This document shows, piece after piece, positions 1 through 5,363 of a DNA stretch of 5,363 nucleotides. Position 1 is the stretch's first letter, and each line of letters begins with the position of its first letter. The DNA comes from Spirochaetales bacterium. Lineage in GTDB: Bacteria; Spirochaetota; Spirochaetia; ARS1246. Location of the stretch: positions 1 through 5,363 of the forward strand of contig JABGPX010000249.1 of NCBI GenBank assembly GCA_018644745.1. Direction: 5' to 3'. Under the pieces are notes generated by a model. That model did not search any database and was not told the origin of the DNA. It saw nothing but the letters and a program-made list of their open reading frames with translations. The position numbers were made by a program, and so were the translations under genes.

Positions 1-544
1 TTCCAAGGTCAATATTTCCCGCGCCGCTGGTGTCGATCTCCAGATCGCTGAAAGAACACTCATCAGCCTGTACAGAAATAGCCCCGGAACTCTGTAACGA
101 CAGCGGCGAGTTTCGAAAACCCGAGAGACTCACATCTAGTTGGCCTGATGACTCCACCGATTCGAGAGTCGGCACTACTATCTCCATCCTGAGTTTAGGC
201 ATATCCGAGAGATTAACTTCGCGTTTAAAACCGACTTTCAGAATGCCTTTGCGAACATCAATAACAAGCAAGTCCGCGATATCCTGTGGTGCTTCAACAG
301 TTACCGATCTATTTTCGCCATGGGCAATGTTCACCTCCCACGATCCGCTGGTATTCAGGCCGGCAAATGATTCTGTCTCTATATTTTTCGAAACAAAATC
401 GCCGAGAGTGAACAGCCGGCTTCCGGAACCAGGCTCCGACCGACTCATGTTGGCGACGATCAATCTGCTTGTGATAACTCCACCGATTACCAGGACGACG
501 ATGGCGGCAGCTATTGAAATTATAAACTTATTACTGGTCTTCAT
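1..544 (-). CDS. Membrane-anchored DUF2807-like (head GIN domain) protein, C-terminus cut by window edge
   Basis: The frame stays open for 181 codons from an ATG at 544-542 to the window edge. Residues 1-6 are polar with two lysines. Residues about 7-31 form one hydrophobic helix without a lipobox cysteine, so an uncleaved anchor or a signal peptide is likely and the rest should be exported. From about residue 58 the pattern fits the DUF2807 family of putative adhesins: 'SFAGLNTSGSWEVNI', then a 'VTVEAP' strand, 'LKVGFK', 'MEIVVPTLESVESSG', and repeated serine/glycine turns such as 'SSGAISV' and 'DTSGAGNIDL'. This repeating strand-turn layout suggests a right-handed beta-solenoid. Its start overlaps the stop of the repressor gene (TAATG), with GGAG at 558-555, so it is probably co-transcribed and translationally coupled with the YtrA-type ABC operon. 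The molecular role of DUF2807 proteins is not established; a cell-envelope function is inferred. The family call rests on reading the sequence, not on a profile search. Confidence 0.8.
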   Translation of the reverse strand, partial: MKTSNKFIISIAAAIVVLVIGGVITSRLIVANMSRSEPGSGSRLFTLGDFVSKNIETESFAGLNTSGSWEVNIAHGENRSVTVEAPQDIADLLVIDVRKGILKVGFKREVNLSDMPKLRMEIVVPTLESVESSGQLDVSLSGFRNSPLSLQSSGAISVQADECSFSDLEIDTSGAGNIDLG

Positions 545-921
545 TACTCTCTCGCTCCTTTCTCAGACGACTGTTCCGCGTATAGAACGCCGAGCTCTTC
601 CATCGTGATTCCCAGAATTCCTAATCGACGAAAAAACGAAGGCAGCTCGTTTTCGATAAACTCATCTCGTATCATTGTCTGTGTCAGACTCTCCGCTCCA
701 TCGCTAATAAAATAGCCGATACCCCGCTGGTTCTGGATAATTCCCTTATCCTGAAGATGCGAGTATGTCCTCATAACGGTATTTGGATTTACTTCCGTTT
801 CCACAGCCATCTCCCTTATTGAAGGAACCCGGTCATTATCCCGCCATGTTCCTTTCAGTATATTTTCACACATATAATCCGCTATCTGAAGGTATATTGA
901 ACGTCTGTCTTTATACTCCAT
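544..921 (-). CDS. Short GntR-family (YtrA-type) transcriptional repressor
   Basis: The product has 125 residues, the usual size of the YtrA subfamily: a winged helix-turn-helix plus a short helical tail, with no large effector-binding domain. The N-terminus 'SIYLQIADYMCENILKGTW' matches the first GntR helix. 'VPSIREMAVETEVNPNTVMRTY' (about residues 32-53) contains the helix-turn-helix with the typical YtrA recognition segment 'NPNTVMRTY', and 'LQDKGIIQNQRGIGYFIS' forms the wing. The remaining 50 residues are acidic and probably mediate dimerisation. The ATG at 921-919 is preceded by GAGG at 931-928 (6-base spacing), and the gene overlaps the end of the membrane-protein gene by 11 bases. YtrA-type proteins usually repress their own ABC operon, and a matching inverted repeat lies at the promoter at 2614-2637. 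The regulator is the third gene here, whereas ytrA of B. subtilis is first. The inducing signal cannot be read from the sequence; cell-envelope stress is the known cue for some relatives. Confidence 0.92.
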   Translation of the reverse strand: MEYKDRRSIYLQIADYMCENILKGTWRDNDRVPSIREMAVETEVNPNTVMRTYSHLQDKGIIQNQRGIGYFISDGAESLTQTMIRDEFIENELPSFFRRLGILGITMEELGVLYAEQSSEKGARE

Positions 922-1756
922 CTTTTACCTCTACTTCACGAAGCCGGGTATGAGCGACGATCCATAAAAGCGGTGCAAAAACCACCCAATAGAATATTTT
1001 TGCTGTCAGCTCAATTGCCCTGCCGAGATTTTCCAGTCGTTCCGTGACACGCCAGGTAGAGTTGCCCTCAAAAAGAGCCTCCAGCTCGCCGGTCGGTACC
1101 AATCCCTTGAAATAATCCCAATATACAAATCTTACCGCGACGGCAGCTAGGATGCCCAGAATTATGGCGGAAGCGATAAGAAAGGCAACTGTCTTTACAA
1201 AATGATTCTTTCTAAAATACGCTGCACCGAGTAGAAATATCGATTGAACCACAATGTAATTGAGCATGAGAAGGATCGCGGTTCGGGTTAAGGGGTTAAA
1301 TATCGGAAAACTTGCCTTAAAAATCGCCTGGGATATGCCGGCGCTGATGATTGAAAAGAGTGTATAAAGCAGGGCAGCTCCCAGGGCGTATCCCACGGAG
1401 GACAACGCTAATCTCTCGGTGAATTTTTCCAGCGTTGAAGCCGGGAGCATAAACCAATCATGACTCCGTACGCGGCTGTGAGATTCATAGAATGCCCGAC
1501 TTGTAAAAATGAATCCACCAATAAAGAGCAGCGGCGTAAACAGCCCGAAGTGAAAATCGTTCCTCATTGCCACAGGACTAAACCCGACTGTTACTTCCCC
1601 GCCGCGGGCTAAGGTAAACATCGAGATCAGATAAATAATAAGAAAAACGCCAAAAACCGCGGCTCCGATAATGAGTCCCTGCCGGTACGATTCTAATGTG
1701 TCTTTTTTTACCAGCAGTCCAAATCTCTTCAGGTTAAATTGATGCTGCAGATTCAT
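911..1756 (-). CDS. ABC-transporter-associated membrane protein (six predicted transmembrane helices)
   Basis: The product has 281 residues with six hydrophobic segments at about 27-49, 70-88, 119-142, 158-180, 188-212 and 254-270, consistent with an ABC-2-like permease half. A soluble stretch between helices 2 and 3 carries 'HDWFMLPASTLEKF', a kind of motif I associate from memory with membrane proteins next to YtrB-like ATPases in FCB-group bacteria. The N-terminus 'LLVKKDTLESYRQG' is an amphipathic lead-in like that of ABC-2 permeases. The ATG overlaps the stop of the ATPase gene (ATGA, 1756-1753), with GGAGGTG placed to start it, so the two proteins should be made together and form one complex in the inner membrane. 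The substrate is unknown. I see no full-length homology that would allow a named family. Export, envelope remodelling or antimicrobial sensing are all possible. Confidence 0.8.
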   Translation of the reverse strand: MNLQHQFNLKRFGLLVKKDTLESYRQGLIIGAAVFGVFLIIYLISMFTLARGGEVTVGFSPVAMRNDFHFGLFTPLLFIGGFIFTSRAFYESHSRVRSHDWFMLPASTLEKFTERLALSSVGYALGAALLYTLFSIISAGISQAIFKASFPIFNPLTRTAILLMLNYIVVQSIFLLGAAYFRKNHFVKTVAFLIASAIILGILAAVAVRFVYWDYFKGLVPTGELEALFEGNSTWRVTERLENLGRAIELTAKIFYWVVFAPLLWIVAHTRLREVEVKDGV

Positions 1757-2598
1757 TCTCTTTCACCTCCATCAAATAGATTGCAGACCCGACGATTTTC
1801 GTCGACAACCGCGTTGAAGAGCAGCTCGAGGTCAACCGCCGTTTCCGGCTCGCCACCGGTCTCGGTCACCACGCTGTAACCGCCGAGGACTTTTTCCGCG
1901 TACAGCACTTCCGAGCCTTCCTGTGGGCTCTGAGACATATGTACGGATATTTTCCGCGACACATCGGCCATACCGGCGTTGAAAATAATTCGTCCGTCCT
2001 CAACGATGATGATAGGATCAATCAGATTTTCCATATCTCTTACCTGGTGCGTACTGATGATGAACACTTGATTTTCATCAATAGTCGAGGCAACCAGCCG
2101 CCGGAATTGGCTCTTGGAAGGGATGTCCAATCCGTTTGTCGGCTCGTCGAATAATACAAGTGAGCACCCGGTTGCGAGACCGAAAGAGATGAGGAATTTC
2201 TTTTTTTGGCCATATGAGAGCTCGAATAGCTTTTTGGCGGCCGGAAGCCCGAACTCCCGCTGCACGTGCTCGAACTTCGCCGGGTCAAACTTGGGATAAA
2301 ATGGCGAATACATGGCAACATACTCATCAGGTTTAACCGCGGGGAGATAATACTCTTCAGGCAGATAGAATATATCCGCCAACATGTCCGCCGAACGCCT
2401 GCCCGGATCCACACCAAGAACGGAGCAGAGCCCCTTCCATCGGTAGAGCTGCCCGCAGAAAATCCGCAAAAGGCTTGTTTTCCCGGCACCGTTTCTGCCG
2501 AGGAGACCATAAATATTCCCGGGTTCTAGATTCAGAGAAAGATTCTGAAACAAAGCCTCTTTCCCGTAACCAAACTCCAGATCAGCAACTTCAATCAT
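1753..2598 (-). CDS. ABC transporter ATP-binding protein (YtrB-like)
   Basis: This is a complete nucleotide-binding subunit of 281 residues counted from the ATG at 2598-2596. It shows Walker A 'GRNGAGKT' at residues 34-41, signature 'LSYGQ' at 127-131, Walker B 'LVLFDE' at 147-152, the D-loop 'NGLD' at 155-158 and the switch histidine in 'STHQVRD' at 184. All catalytic positions are intact, so it should hydrolyse ATP to drive the membrane partner encoded next. The segment 'YYLPAVKPDEYVAMYSPFYPKFDPAKF' resembles YtrB/CcmA-like ATPases, where 'FYP.FD' is common. The last 70 residues form a C-terminal extension of unknown use. An in-frame GTG at 2610-2608 would add four residues, but it lies inside the ribosome binding site of the ATG, so I chose the ATG. 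It is the first gene of the operon, about 35 bases behind the predicted transcription start and directly behind the operator. Confidence 0.93.
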   Translation of the reverse strand: MIEVADLEFGYGKEALFQNLSLNLEPGNIYGLLGRNGAGKTSLLRIFCGQLYRWKGLCSVLGVDPGRRSADMLADIFYLPEEYYLPAVKPDEYVAMYSPFYPKFDPAKFEHVQREFGLPAAKKLFELSYGQKKKFLISFGLATGCSLVLFDEPTNGLDIPSKSQFRRLVASTIDENQVFIISTHQVRDMENLIDPIIIVEDGRIIFNAGMADVSRKISVHMSQSPQEGSEVLYAEKVLGGYSVVTETGGEPETAVDLELLFNAVVDENRRVCNLFDGGERE

Positions 2599-2601
2599 AC
2601 A

Positions 2602-2608
2602 CACCTCC
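2602..2608 (-). promoter_or_regulatory. Ribosome binding site that fixes the ABC ATPase start
   Basis: GGAGGTG reads on the minus strand at 2608-2602. The GGAGG core ends 5 bases before the ATG at 2598. It is a near-perfect Shine-Dalgarno match and swallows the alternative GTG start at 2610-2608, which would itself have no site at proper spacing. This decides the ATG start. Confidence 0.85.
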
Positions 2609-2618
2609 ACACTAGTGT
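2609..2618. repeat. Perfect 10-bp palindrome ACACTAGTGT overlapping one operator half-site
   Basis: ACACTAGTGT is a perfect palindrome. Its right half is part of the AGTGTA arm of the operator (2614-2619), and its left half gives a further degenerate half-site (AGTGTG on the minus strand) just before the Shine-Dalgarno. It could extend repressor contacts or form a small hairpin in the leader. It may also be a chance consequence of the operator sequence. Confidence 0.45.
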
Positions 2619-2637
2619 ACTACTTTTCTATTACACT
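2614..2637. promoter_or_regulatory. Predicted YtrA-type operator, AGTGTA-N12-TACACT
   Basis: AGTGTA at 2614-2619 and TACACT at 2632-2637 form a perfect 6-bp inverted repeat separated by 12 bases. The published B. subtilis YtrA site, as I recall it, is AGTGTA-13 bp-TACACT, so the arms agree and the spacing differs by one. The repeat covers the predicted transcription start of the ABC operon, right behind the -10 element, where a bound dimer would block RNA polymerase. The operon encodes a YtrA-type protein, so autorepression is the natural reading. The arms and spacing are seen directly; binding by this regulator is inferred. Confidence 0.82.
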
Positions 2638-2640
2638 GTT

Positions 2641-2669
2641 AATGTAGGACAGTTTTTTAAATAAGTCAA
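2641..2669 (-). promoter_or_regulatory. Sigma70-type promoter of the ABC/GntR operon
   Basis: The minus strand has TTGACT (2669-2664) as the -35 element, five of six matches to consensus. After exactly 17 bases comes TACATT (2646-2641) as the -10 element, four of six matches. The stretch just upstream (2671-2693) is rich in A and T and could act as an UP element. The start point should fall near 2633-2635, inside the operator, leaving a leader of about 35 bases. Confidence 0.75.
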
Positions 2670-2692
2670 CAGTATTTTTATAAATTTTTTAA

Positions 2693-2718
2693 TCGGAATC
2701 GATTCATATAAATTCCGA
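2693..2718. repeat. Inverted repeat across the aat stop codon
   Basis: TCGGAAT (2693-2699) pairs with ATTCCGA (2712-2718) around a 12-base loop, and the palindrome GAATCGATTC (2696-2705) offers an alternative fold. In the direction of transcription the stem is followed by an A-rich tract, not a T-run, so it does not look like an intrinsic terminator. It may mark the 3' end of the clpA-aat mRNA by slowing nucleases, but this is weak. Confidence 0.3.
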
Positions 2719-3402
2719 CCAGGAGCCTTTGAGGGTAGGTAATTTCAGTCCGAATGCGAGAATATCGAGAAACTCTGTCCTCTGTATATCGACTGCGCCC
2801 ATAGCCGCGAGGTGATCGGTGTACACCTGACAATCGATGAGTGTAAATCCCTTCGGCTCGAGAGCTCTTTGCAGCATGACTAGCCCGGCTTTGGAAGCAT
2901 TTTTCTCGAGACTGAACATTGATTCGCCAAAAAACATCGATCCCAGAGAAACACCGTATAGTCCGCCTACCAACTTGCTGTCCCGCCATACTTCAAGTGA
3001 ATGAGCATATCCGAGAGCATGGATTTCGAGATAACCATCGATCATTTCAGGGGTTATCCAGGTGCCGTCCTGGCCGGGCCTCGGCGTCCGGCTGCACGCC
3101 TCTATTACGTCGCGAAAGCTGGTATCGAAAGTGTAACTGTAAGGGTCCTTACGGAGGTGTCTTCCAAGGCTTCGTGAAATATGAAGATCCTCGGGAAACA
3201 ATACAAAGCGCGGGTCCGGGTTCCACCAAAGGAGAGGCTCCCCTTCGGAGTACCAGGGGAATACTCCCTGGCTGTAAGCTGATAGCAGCATTCCCGGCGA
3301 GAGATTACCGCCCACACCAACAATACCGTAGTCCCCCCCCTTTTCGGCGGAGGGGAACGTATACCGGGAAAACTCATCGAGATAGGGAAAATCAGTTTCC
3401 AC
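2704..3402 (-). CDS. aat: Leucyl/phenylalanyl-tRNA--protein transferase
   Basis: The enzyme moves Leu or Phe from aminoacyl-tRNA onto the N-terminus of proteins starting with Arg or Lys, in the cytoplasm, creating an N-degron for ClpS-ClpAP. At 232 residues it is close to the E. coli enzyme. Family hallmarks in order are 'GGNLSP' (31-36), 'GVFPWY' (46-51), 'WWNPDPR' (59-65), 'HISRS' (74-78), 'GTWIT' (113-117), 'GYAHSLEVW' (131-139), 'GGLYG' (146-150), 'FFGESMFS' (157-164) and 'DCQ' (190-192). Glu160 and Gln192 correspond to the catalytically important Glu156 and Gln188 of E. coli Aat. The start is a GTG at 3402-3400 with GGAG at 3410-3407, four bases away. It overlaps the clpA stop by 11 bases, so it is translated in coupling with clpA. 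An eight-G run lies in codons 21-24 (3333-3340) and could slip, but the frame is intact here. Identification is secure. Confidence 0.97.
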   Translation of the reverse strand: METDFPYLDEFSRYTFPSAEKGGDYGIVGVGGNLSPGMLLSAYSQGVFPWYSEGEPLLWWNPDPRFVLFPEDLHISRSLGRHLRKDPYSYTFDTSFRDVIEACSRTPRPGQDGTWITPEMIDGYLEIHALGYAHSLEVWRDSKLVGGLYGVSLGSMFFGESMFSLEKNASKAGLVMLQRALEPKGFTLIDCQVYTDHLAAMGAVDIQRTEFLDILAFGLKLPTLKGSWSEFI

Positions 3403-5173
3403 CTTTCTCCACTATTTCGACCACCATTTCCCCGTCTTTCAGATCTACTCTTGCCTTTCCGCCTTCGGCAAGCTCGCCGAAAAGCACAGCGTCTACGAAA
3501 TAGGCCTTTATTTTGTCCTGCACCATTCGAGCTATGTTTCTCGCGCCGAATTCGTCGCTAAAACCTTGCTCCGCGATCCATTTCCTACAGGCGTCGCTTA
3601 CCTCAAGCTCTACATTCTTTTCCGCCAACTGCGTGGAGAAAAATTTTATCTCTTTATCGACAATCTTGAGCACAATCTGTTCATCCAAACCGGAGAAAGT
3701 GACAATCTTGTCGAGGCGGTTACGAAACTCGGGAGCAAATGCCCGCTCCACCGCGTCTTTGACAGCGCTTTCGCTCACCTTCCGCTCGCCGAAACCGATC
3801 ATCGATTTCCCGAGATCTCTCGCGCCGGCATTTGATGTCATGATAATGATAACATTTCTAAAATCTGCTTTTCTTCCCGAGTTGTCAGTTAGAGTTGCAT
3901 AATCAAGCACCTGAAGCAGAACATTGAACACATCCTGATGTGCCTTCTCTATTTCGTCGAGAAGCAATACCGCGTGAGGAGTCTTTCGTATCGCGTCGGT
4001 AAGCAGTCCGCCTTCCTCATATCCGACGTAACCGGGAGGAGATCCTATCAGCCGTGCGACGGTATGCTTCTCCTGATATTCGCTCATATCAAAACGATGC
4101 ATCGCGACGCCGAGTATATCTGCTAGTTGCCTGGCCAATTCGGTTTTACCAACTCCTGTCGGACCTACAAAGAGAAAATTTGCCACCGGCTTGTCAGGCT
4201 GCCGGAAACCGGCCCGGGATCTCTTCACCGCTTGAACTACCGCGTCAACGGCTTCACTCTGGCCGAATATTCGCTTTCTCAGTTCGGATTCGAGATTCTG
4301 CAGCCGGTCTTTCTCTGAAATTGATACCGATCGCTCAGGTATTTGGGCGATCTTTGCTACTACCTGCTCGATTTCGATGTCGCTGAGGGTGTAATGAATT
4401 TCCTCACCATCTTTAAACGCCTTTATACGCATAAACGCGCCGGCTTCGTCAATTACATCAATAGCCTTATCCGGCAAGTGACGATCGTTGATATACTGAT
4501 CGGAGAGATCAACCGCCGCACGGAGAGCATCTTCGGTAAAGGTAACGTTGTGATACTCCTCATAGCGGTCTTTCAAACCCATGAGTATTTCGAATGTTTC
4601 ATCGGGAGTTGTCTCTTTTACTTCAACCTTTTGAAAGCGCCGGGATAAAGCCCGGTCACGATCAAAAAACTTTTTATATTCATCATAAGTCGTAGAGCCC
4701 ATGCACCGGACTTTCCCGGCCTGAAGCACTGGTTTCAGCAGATTAGACGCATCCATCGATCCTCCCGAAACCGCGCCTGCTCCAACAATGGTATGAATCT
4801 CATCGATAAATAAAATTACCTTATCCCGCTTTTCAAGCTCATCAATTACAGCTTTTACCCTCTCTTCAAAATCTCCGCGGTACCTGGTGCCGGCAAGTAG
4901 ACTGCCCATGTCCAGGGAAAAGACCGCATAATCTTTCAAGATCTTTGGCACATTTTCGTCGGCGATACGTGCGGCGAGCCCCTCGGCTATCGCGGTCTTT
5001 CCAACCCCGGGTTCACCTACCAGGATAGGATTATTCTTCAGTCTGCGGCAGAGTACCTGAATGCTCCGTTCGAGTACATCTTCACGGCCAATCAGCGGCT
5101 CAAGATCGCCGGTTCTCGCAGATTCGGTTAAATCGCGGGTAAATTGAGAAAGCGCATCTTTCTTCTTCTTTTT
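3392..5173 (-). CDS. clpA: ATP-dependent Clp protease ATP-binding subunit ClpA, N-terminal domain missing
   Basis: ClpA is the hexameric AAA+ unfoldase that feeds substrates to the ClpP peptidase. ClpA-like sequence can be read from a lysine-rich linker near 5173 to the TGA at 3394-3392, about 593 residues against about 760 in E. coli. The D1 domain begins with 'DALSQFTRDL' and 'PLIGREDVLERSIQVLCRR'. It has Walker A 'GEPGVGKT' (5017-4994), 'GSLLAGTRYRGDFEER' and Walker B 'ILFIDEIHT'. D2 has Walker A 'GPTGVGKT' (4165-4142), 'GSPPGYVGYEEGGLLTD', Walker B 'LLLDEIEKAH' and 'FRNRLD'. The ClpP-docking tripeptide IGF is present (3799-3791). Both ATPase sites look intact. The ClpS-binding N-domain of about 140 residues is absent: the frame closes at TAG (5203-5201) within AT-rich foreign-looking DNA and has no convincing start. 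A GTG at 4951 is in frame but would remove the D1 Walker A, so it is not the true start. The gene is cut either by an assembly join or by a real rearrangement. Confidence 0.93.
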   Translation of the reverse strand, partial: KKKKKDALSQFTRDLTESARTGDLEPLIGREDVLERSIQVLCRRLKNNPILVGEPGVGKTAIAEGLAARIADENVPKILKDYAVFSLDMGSLLAGTRYRGDFEERVKAVIDELEKRDKVILFIDEIHTIVGAGAVSGGSMDASNLLKPVLQAGKVRCMGSTTYDEYKKFFDRDRALSRRFQKVEVKETTPDETFEILMGLKDRYEEYHNVTFTEDALRAAVDLSDQYINDRHLPDKAIDVIDEAGAFMRIKAFKDGEEIHYTLSDIEIEQVVAKIAQIPERSVSISEKDRLQNLESELRKRIFGQSEAVDAVVQAVKRSRAGFRQPDKPVANFLFVGPTGVGKTELARQLADILGVAMHRFDMSEYQEKHTVARLIGSPPGYVGYEEGGLLTDAIRKTPHAVLLLDEIEKAHQDVFNVLLQVLDYATLTDNSGRKADFRNVIIIMTSNAGARDLGKSMIGFGERKVSESAVKDAVERAFAPEFRNRLDKIVTFSGLDEQIVLKIVDKEIKFFSTQLAEKNVELEVSDACRKWIAEQGFSDEFGARNIARMVQDKIKAYFVDAVLFGELAEGGKARVDLKDGEMVVEIVEKGGN

Positions 5174-5175
5174 CT
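5157..5175. other. Polypurine (GAA/AAG) tract at the composition break
   Basis: On the minus strand this is an uninterrupted purine run made of GAA/AAG repeats. It is the boundary between normal clpA sequence (about 57% GC at 5041-5100) and AT-rich sequence (about 24% GC at 5221-5363). In one frame it encodes the lysine run of the ClpA linker, in the next frame the glutamate run of the upstream partial protein. Such a low-complexity tract is an easy place for false overlap between reads of different origin. Confidence 0.6.
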
Positions 5176-5363
5176 GTAATTTTTCTTTGTTCTTCTCTGG
5201 CTAATTCTTCCTTCCTTCTAATATCTTCTTGTTTTTTAATTATAGAATCTGACGGAGCTGTTGTTGGAAATAATGATTTTTCTTTTAAATTGAGTAAAAC
5301 ACTTTCTGGGATATTGGTTTTTGATATTCTACCCGCATCTTTAAATTTAAAATTATTATATTT
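5160..5363 (-). CDS. Unidentified partial coding sequence, AT-rich, charged coiled-coil-like
   Basis: Reading the minus strand from the window edge gives about 68 codons without a stop, in a frame shifted from clpA. The first half is mixed ('KYNNFKFKDAGRISKTN', 'PESVLLNLKEKSLFPTTAP'). The second half is rich in Lys, Glu, Arg and Gln ('KKQEDIRRKEELAREEQRK'), suggesting a coiled coil. Beyond the polypurine tract this frame continues into clpA out of phase until a TGA at 5102-5100, so its true C-terminus is not here. Codons are almost all A/T-ending and unlike every neighbour. It does not resemble the Clp N-domain. The opposite strand is also open over part of this stretch, but its product is a hydrophobic mirror of the charged frame and is less believable. 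I do not recognise the family; the origin may be another organism joined by assembly. Confidence 0.35.

Noticed and set aside
30..608. Plus-strand open frame of 192 codons at the left end
   Set aside because: It lies antisense to the DUF2807-like gene and the end of the repressor gene, both of which have clear family patterns, ribosome sites and overlapping starts. Its product shows no recognisable domain.
2040..2510. Second minus-strand frame of 156 codons inside the ABC ATPase gene
   Set aside because: It is a shifted frame within a gene whose ABC motifs are all intact, and its product is serine-rich without motifs.
2599..2610. GTG start at 2610 for the ABC ATPase
   Set aside because: The GTG is part of the Shine-Dalgarno GGAGGTG that serves the ATG at 2598, and ABC ATPases of this type typically begin at 'MIEV'.
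2671..2718. Intrinsic terminator after aat
   Set aside because: The inverted repeat is followed by an A-rich, not T-rich, stretch in the direction of transcription; the T-run is present only on the opposite strand and on the wrong side of the stem.
2919..3503. Plus-strand open frame of 194 codons over aat
   Set aside because: It is antisense to the highly conserved aat gene and the clpA 3' end. Its product has low-complexity, arginine/proline-rich content typical of a shadow frame.
5157..5220. Simple-sequence or CRISPR-like repeat
   Set aside because: The GAA/AAG units are short and run only about 19 bases; there are no spaced repeats or spacers.
5160..5363. AT-rich end as the genuine ClpA N-domain with a single frameshift in the AAG tract
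   Set aside because: A one-base shift would join the frames into a plausible charged linker, but the upstream residues do not resemble the Clp N-domain repeats, and the abrupt GC drop argues for a different source.

Overview
This window looks like a piece of a bacterial genome of moderate GC. Five genes and the remnant of a sixth lie head to tail on the minus strand, so transcription runs from right to left. Bacterial identity follows from Aat, ClpA with an IGF-type loop for ClpP, and a sigma70-style promoter. The clpA-aat pairing and the membrane-protein sequence (an 'LPASTLEKF' stretch that I associate from memory with FCB-group proteins) suggest a Gram-negative-type lineage, possibly FCB or deltaproteobacterial. 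I cannot place it more exactly.

Right part (about 2704-5173): an N-degron module. clpA encodes the AAA+ unfoldase of the ClpAP protease, with both ATPase domains present but the N-terminal domain missing. It overlaps by 11 bases with aat, the leucyl/phenylalanyl-tRNA-protein transferase. Aat adds Leu or Phe to proteins that begin with Arg or Lys, making them substrates for ClpS-ClpAP, so the two genes work in one pathway. No clpS is visible.

Left part (1-2669): a self-contained YtrA-type operon with its own promoter and operator. The order is ABC ATPase, six-helix membrane partner, short GntR/YtrA-type repressor, and a membrane-anchored DUF2807-like protein cut by the window edge. The genes overlap by 4, 11 and 1 bases, which indicates one translationally coupled transcript. 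The intergenic region of about 105 bp contains TTGACT-N17-TACATT followed by the inverted repeat AGTGTA-N12-TACACT across the predicted transcription start. This closely resembles the B. subtilis YtrA operator, so autorepression by the operon's own regulator is a strong inference.

Far right end (about 5160-5363): the composition drops abruptly from about 57% GC inside clpA to about 24% GC. The ClpA frame closes at a TAG, and a different, charged, coiled-coil-like frame runs in from the window edge. The change falls in a GAA/AAG-repeat polypurine tract. The simplest reading is a chimeric assembly join; a real insertion or rearrangement that decapitated clpA is the alternative.

I do not see a clearly new system. 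The most useful observations are the operator architecture, the clpA-aat coupling and the composition break.
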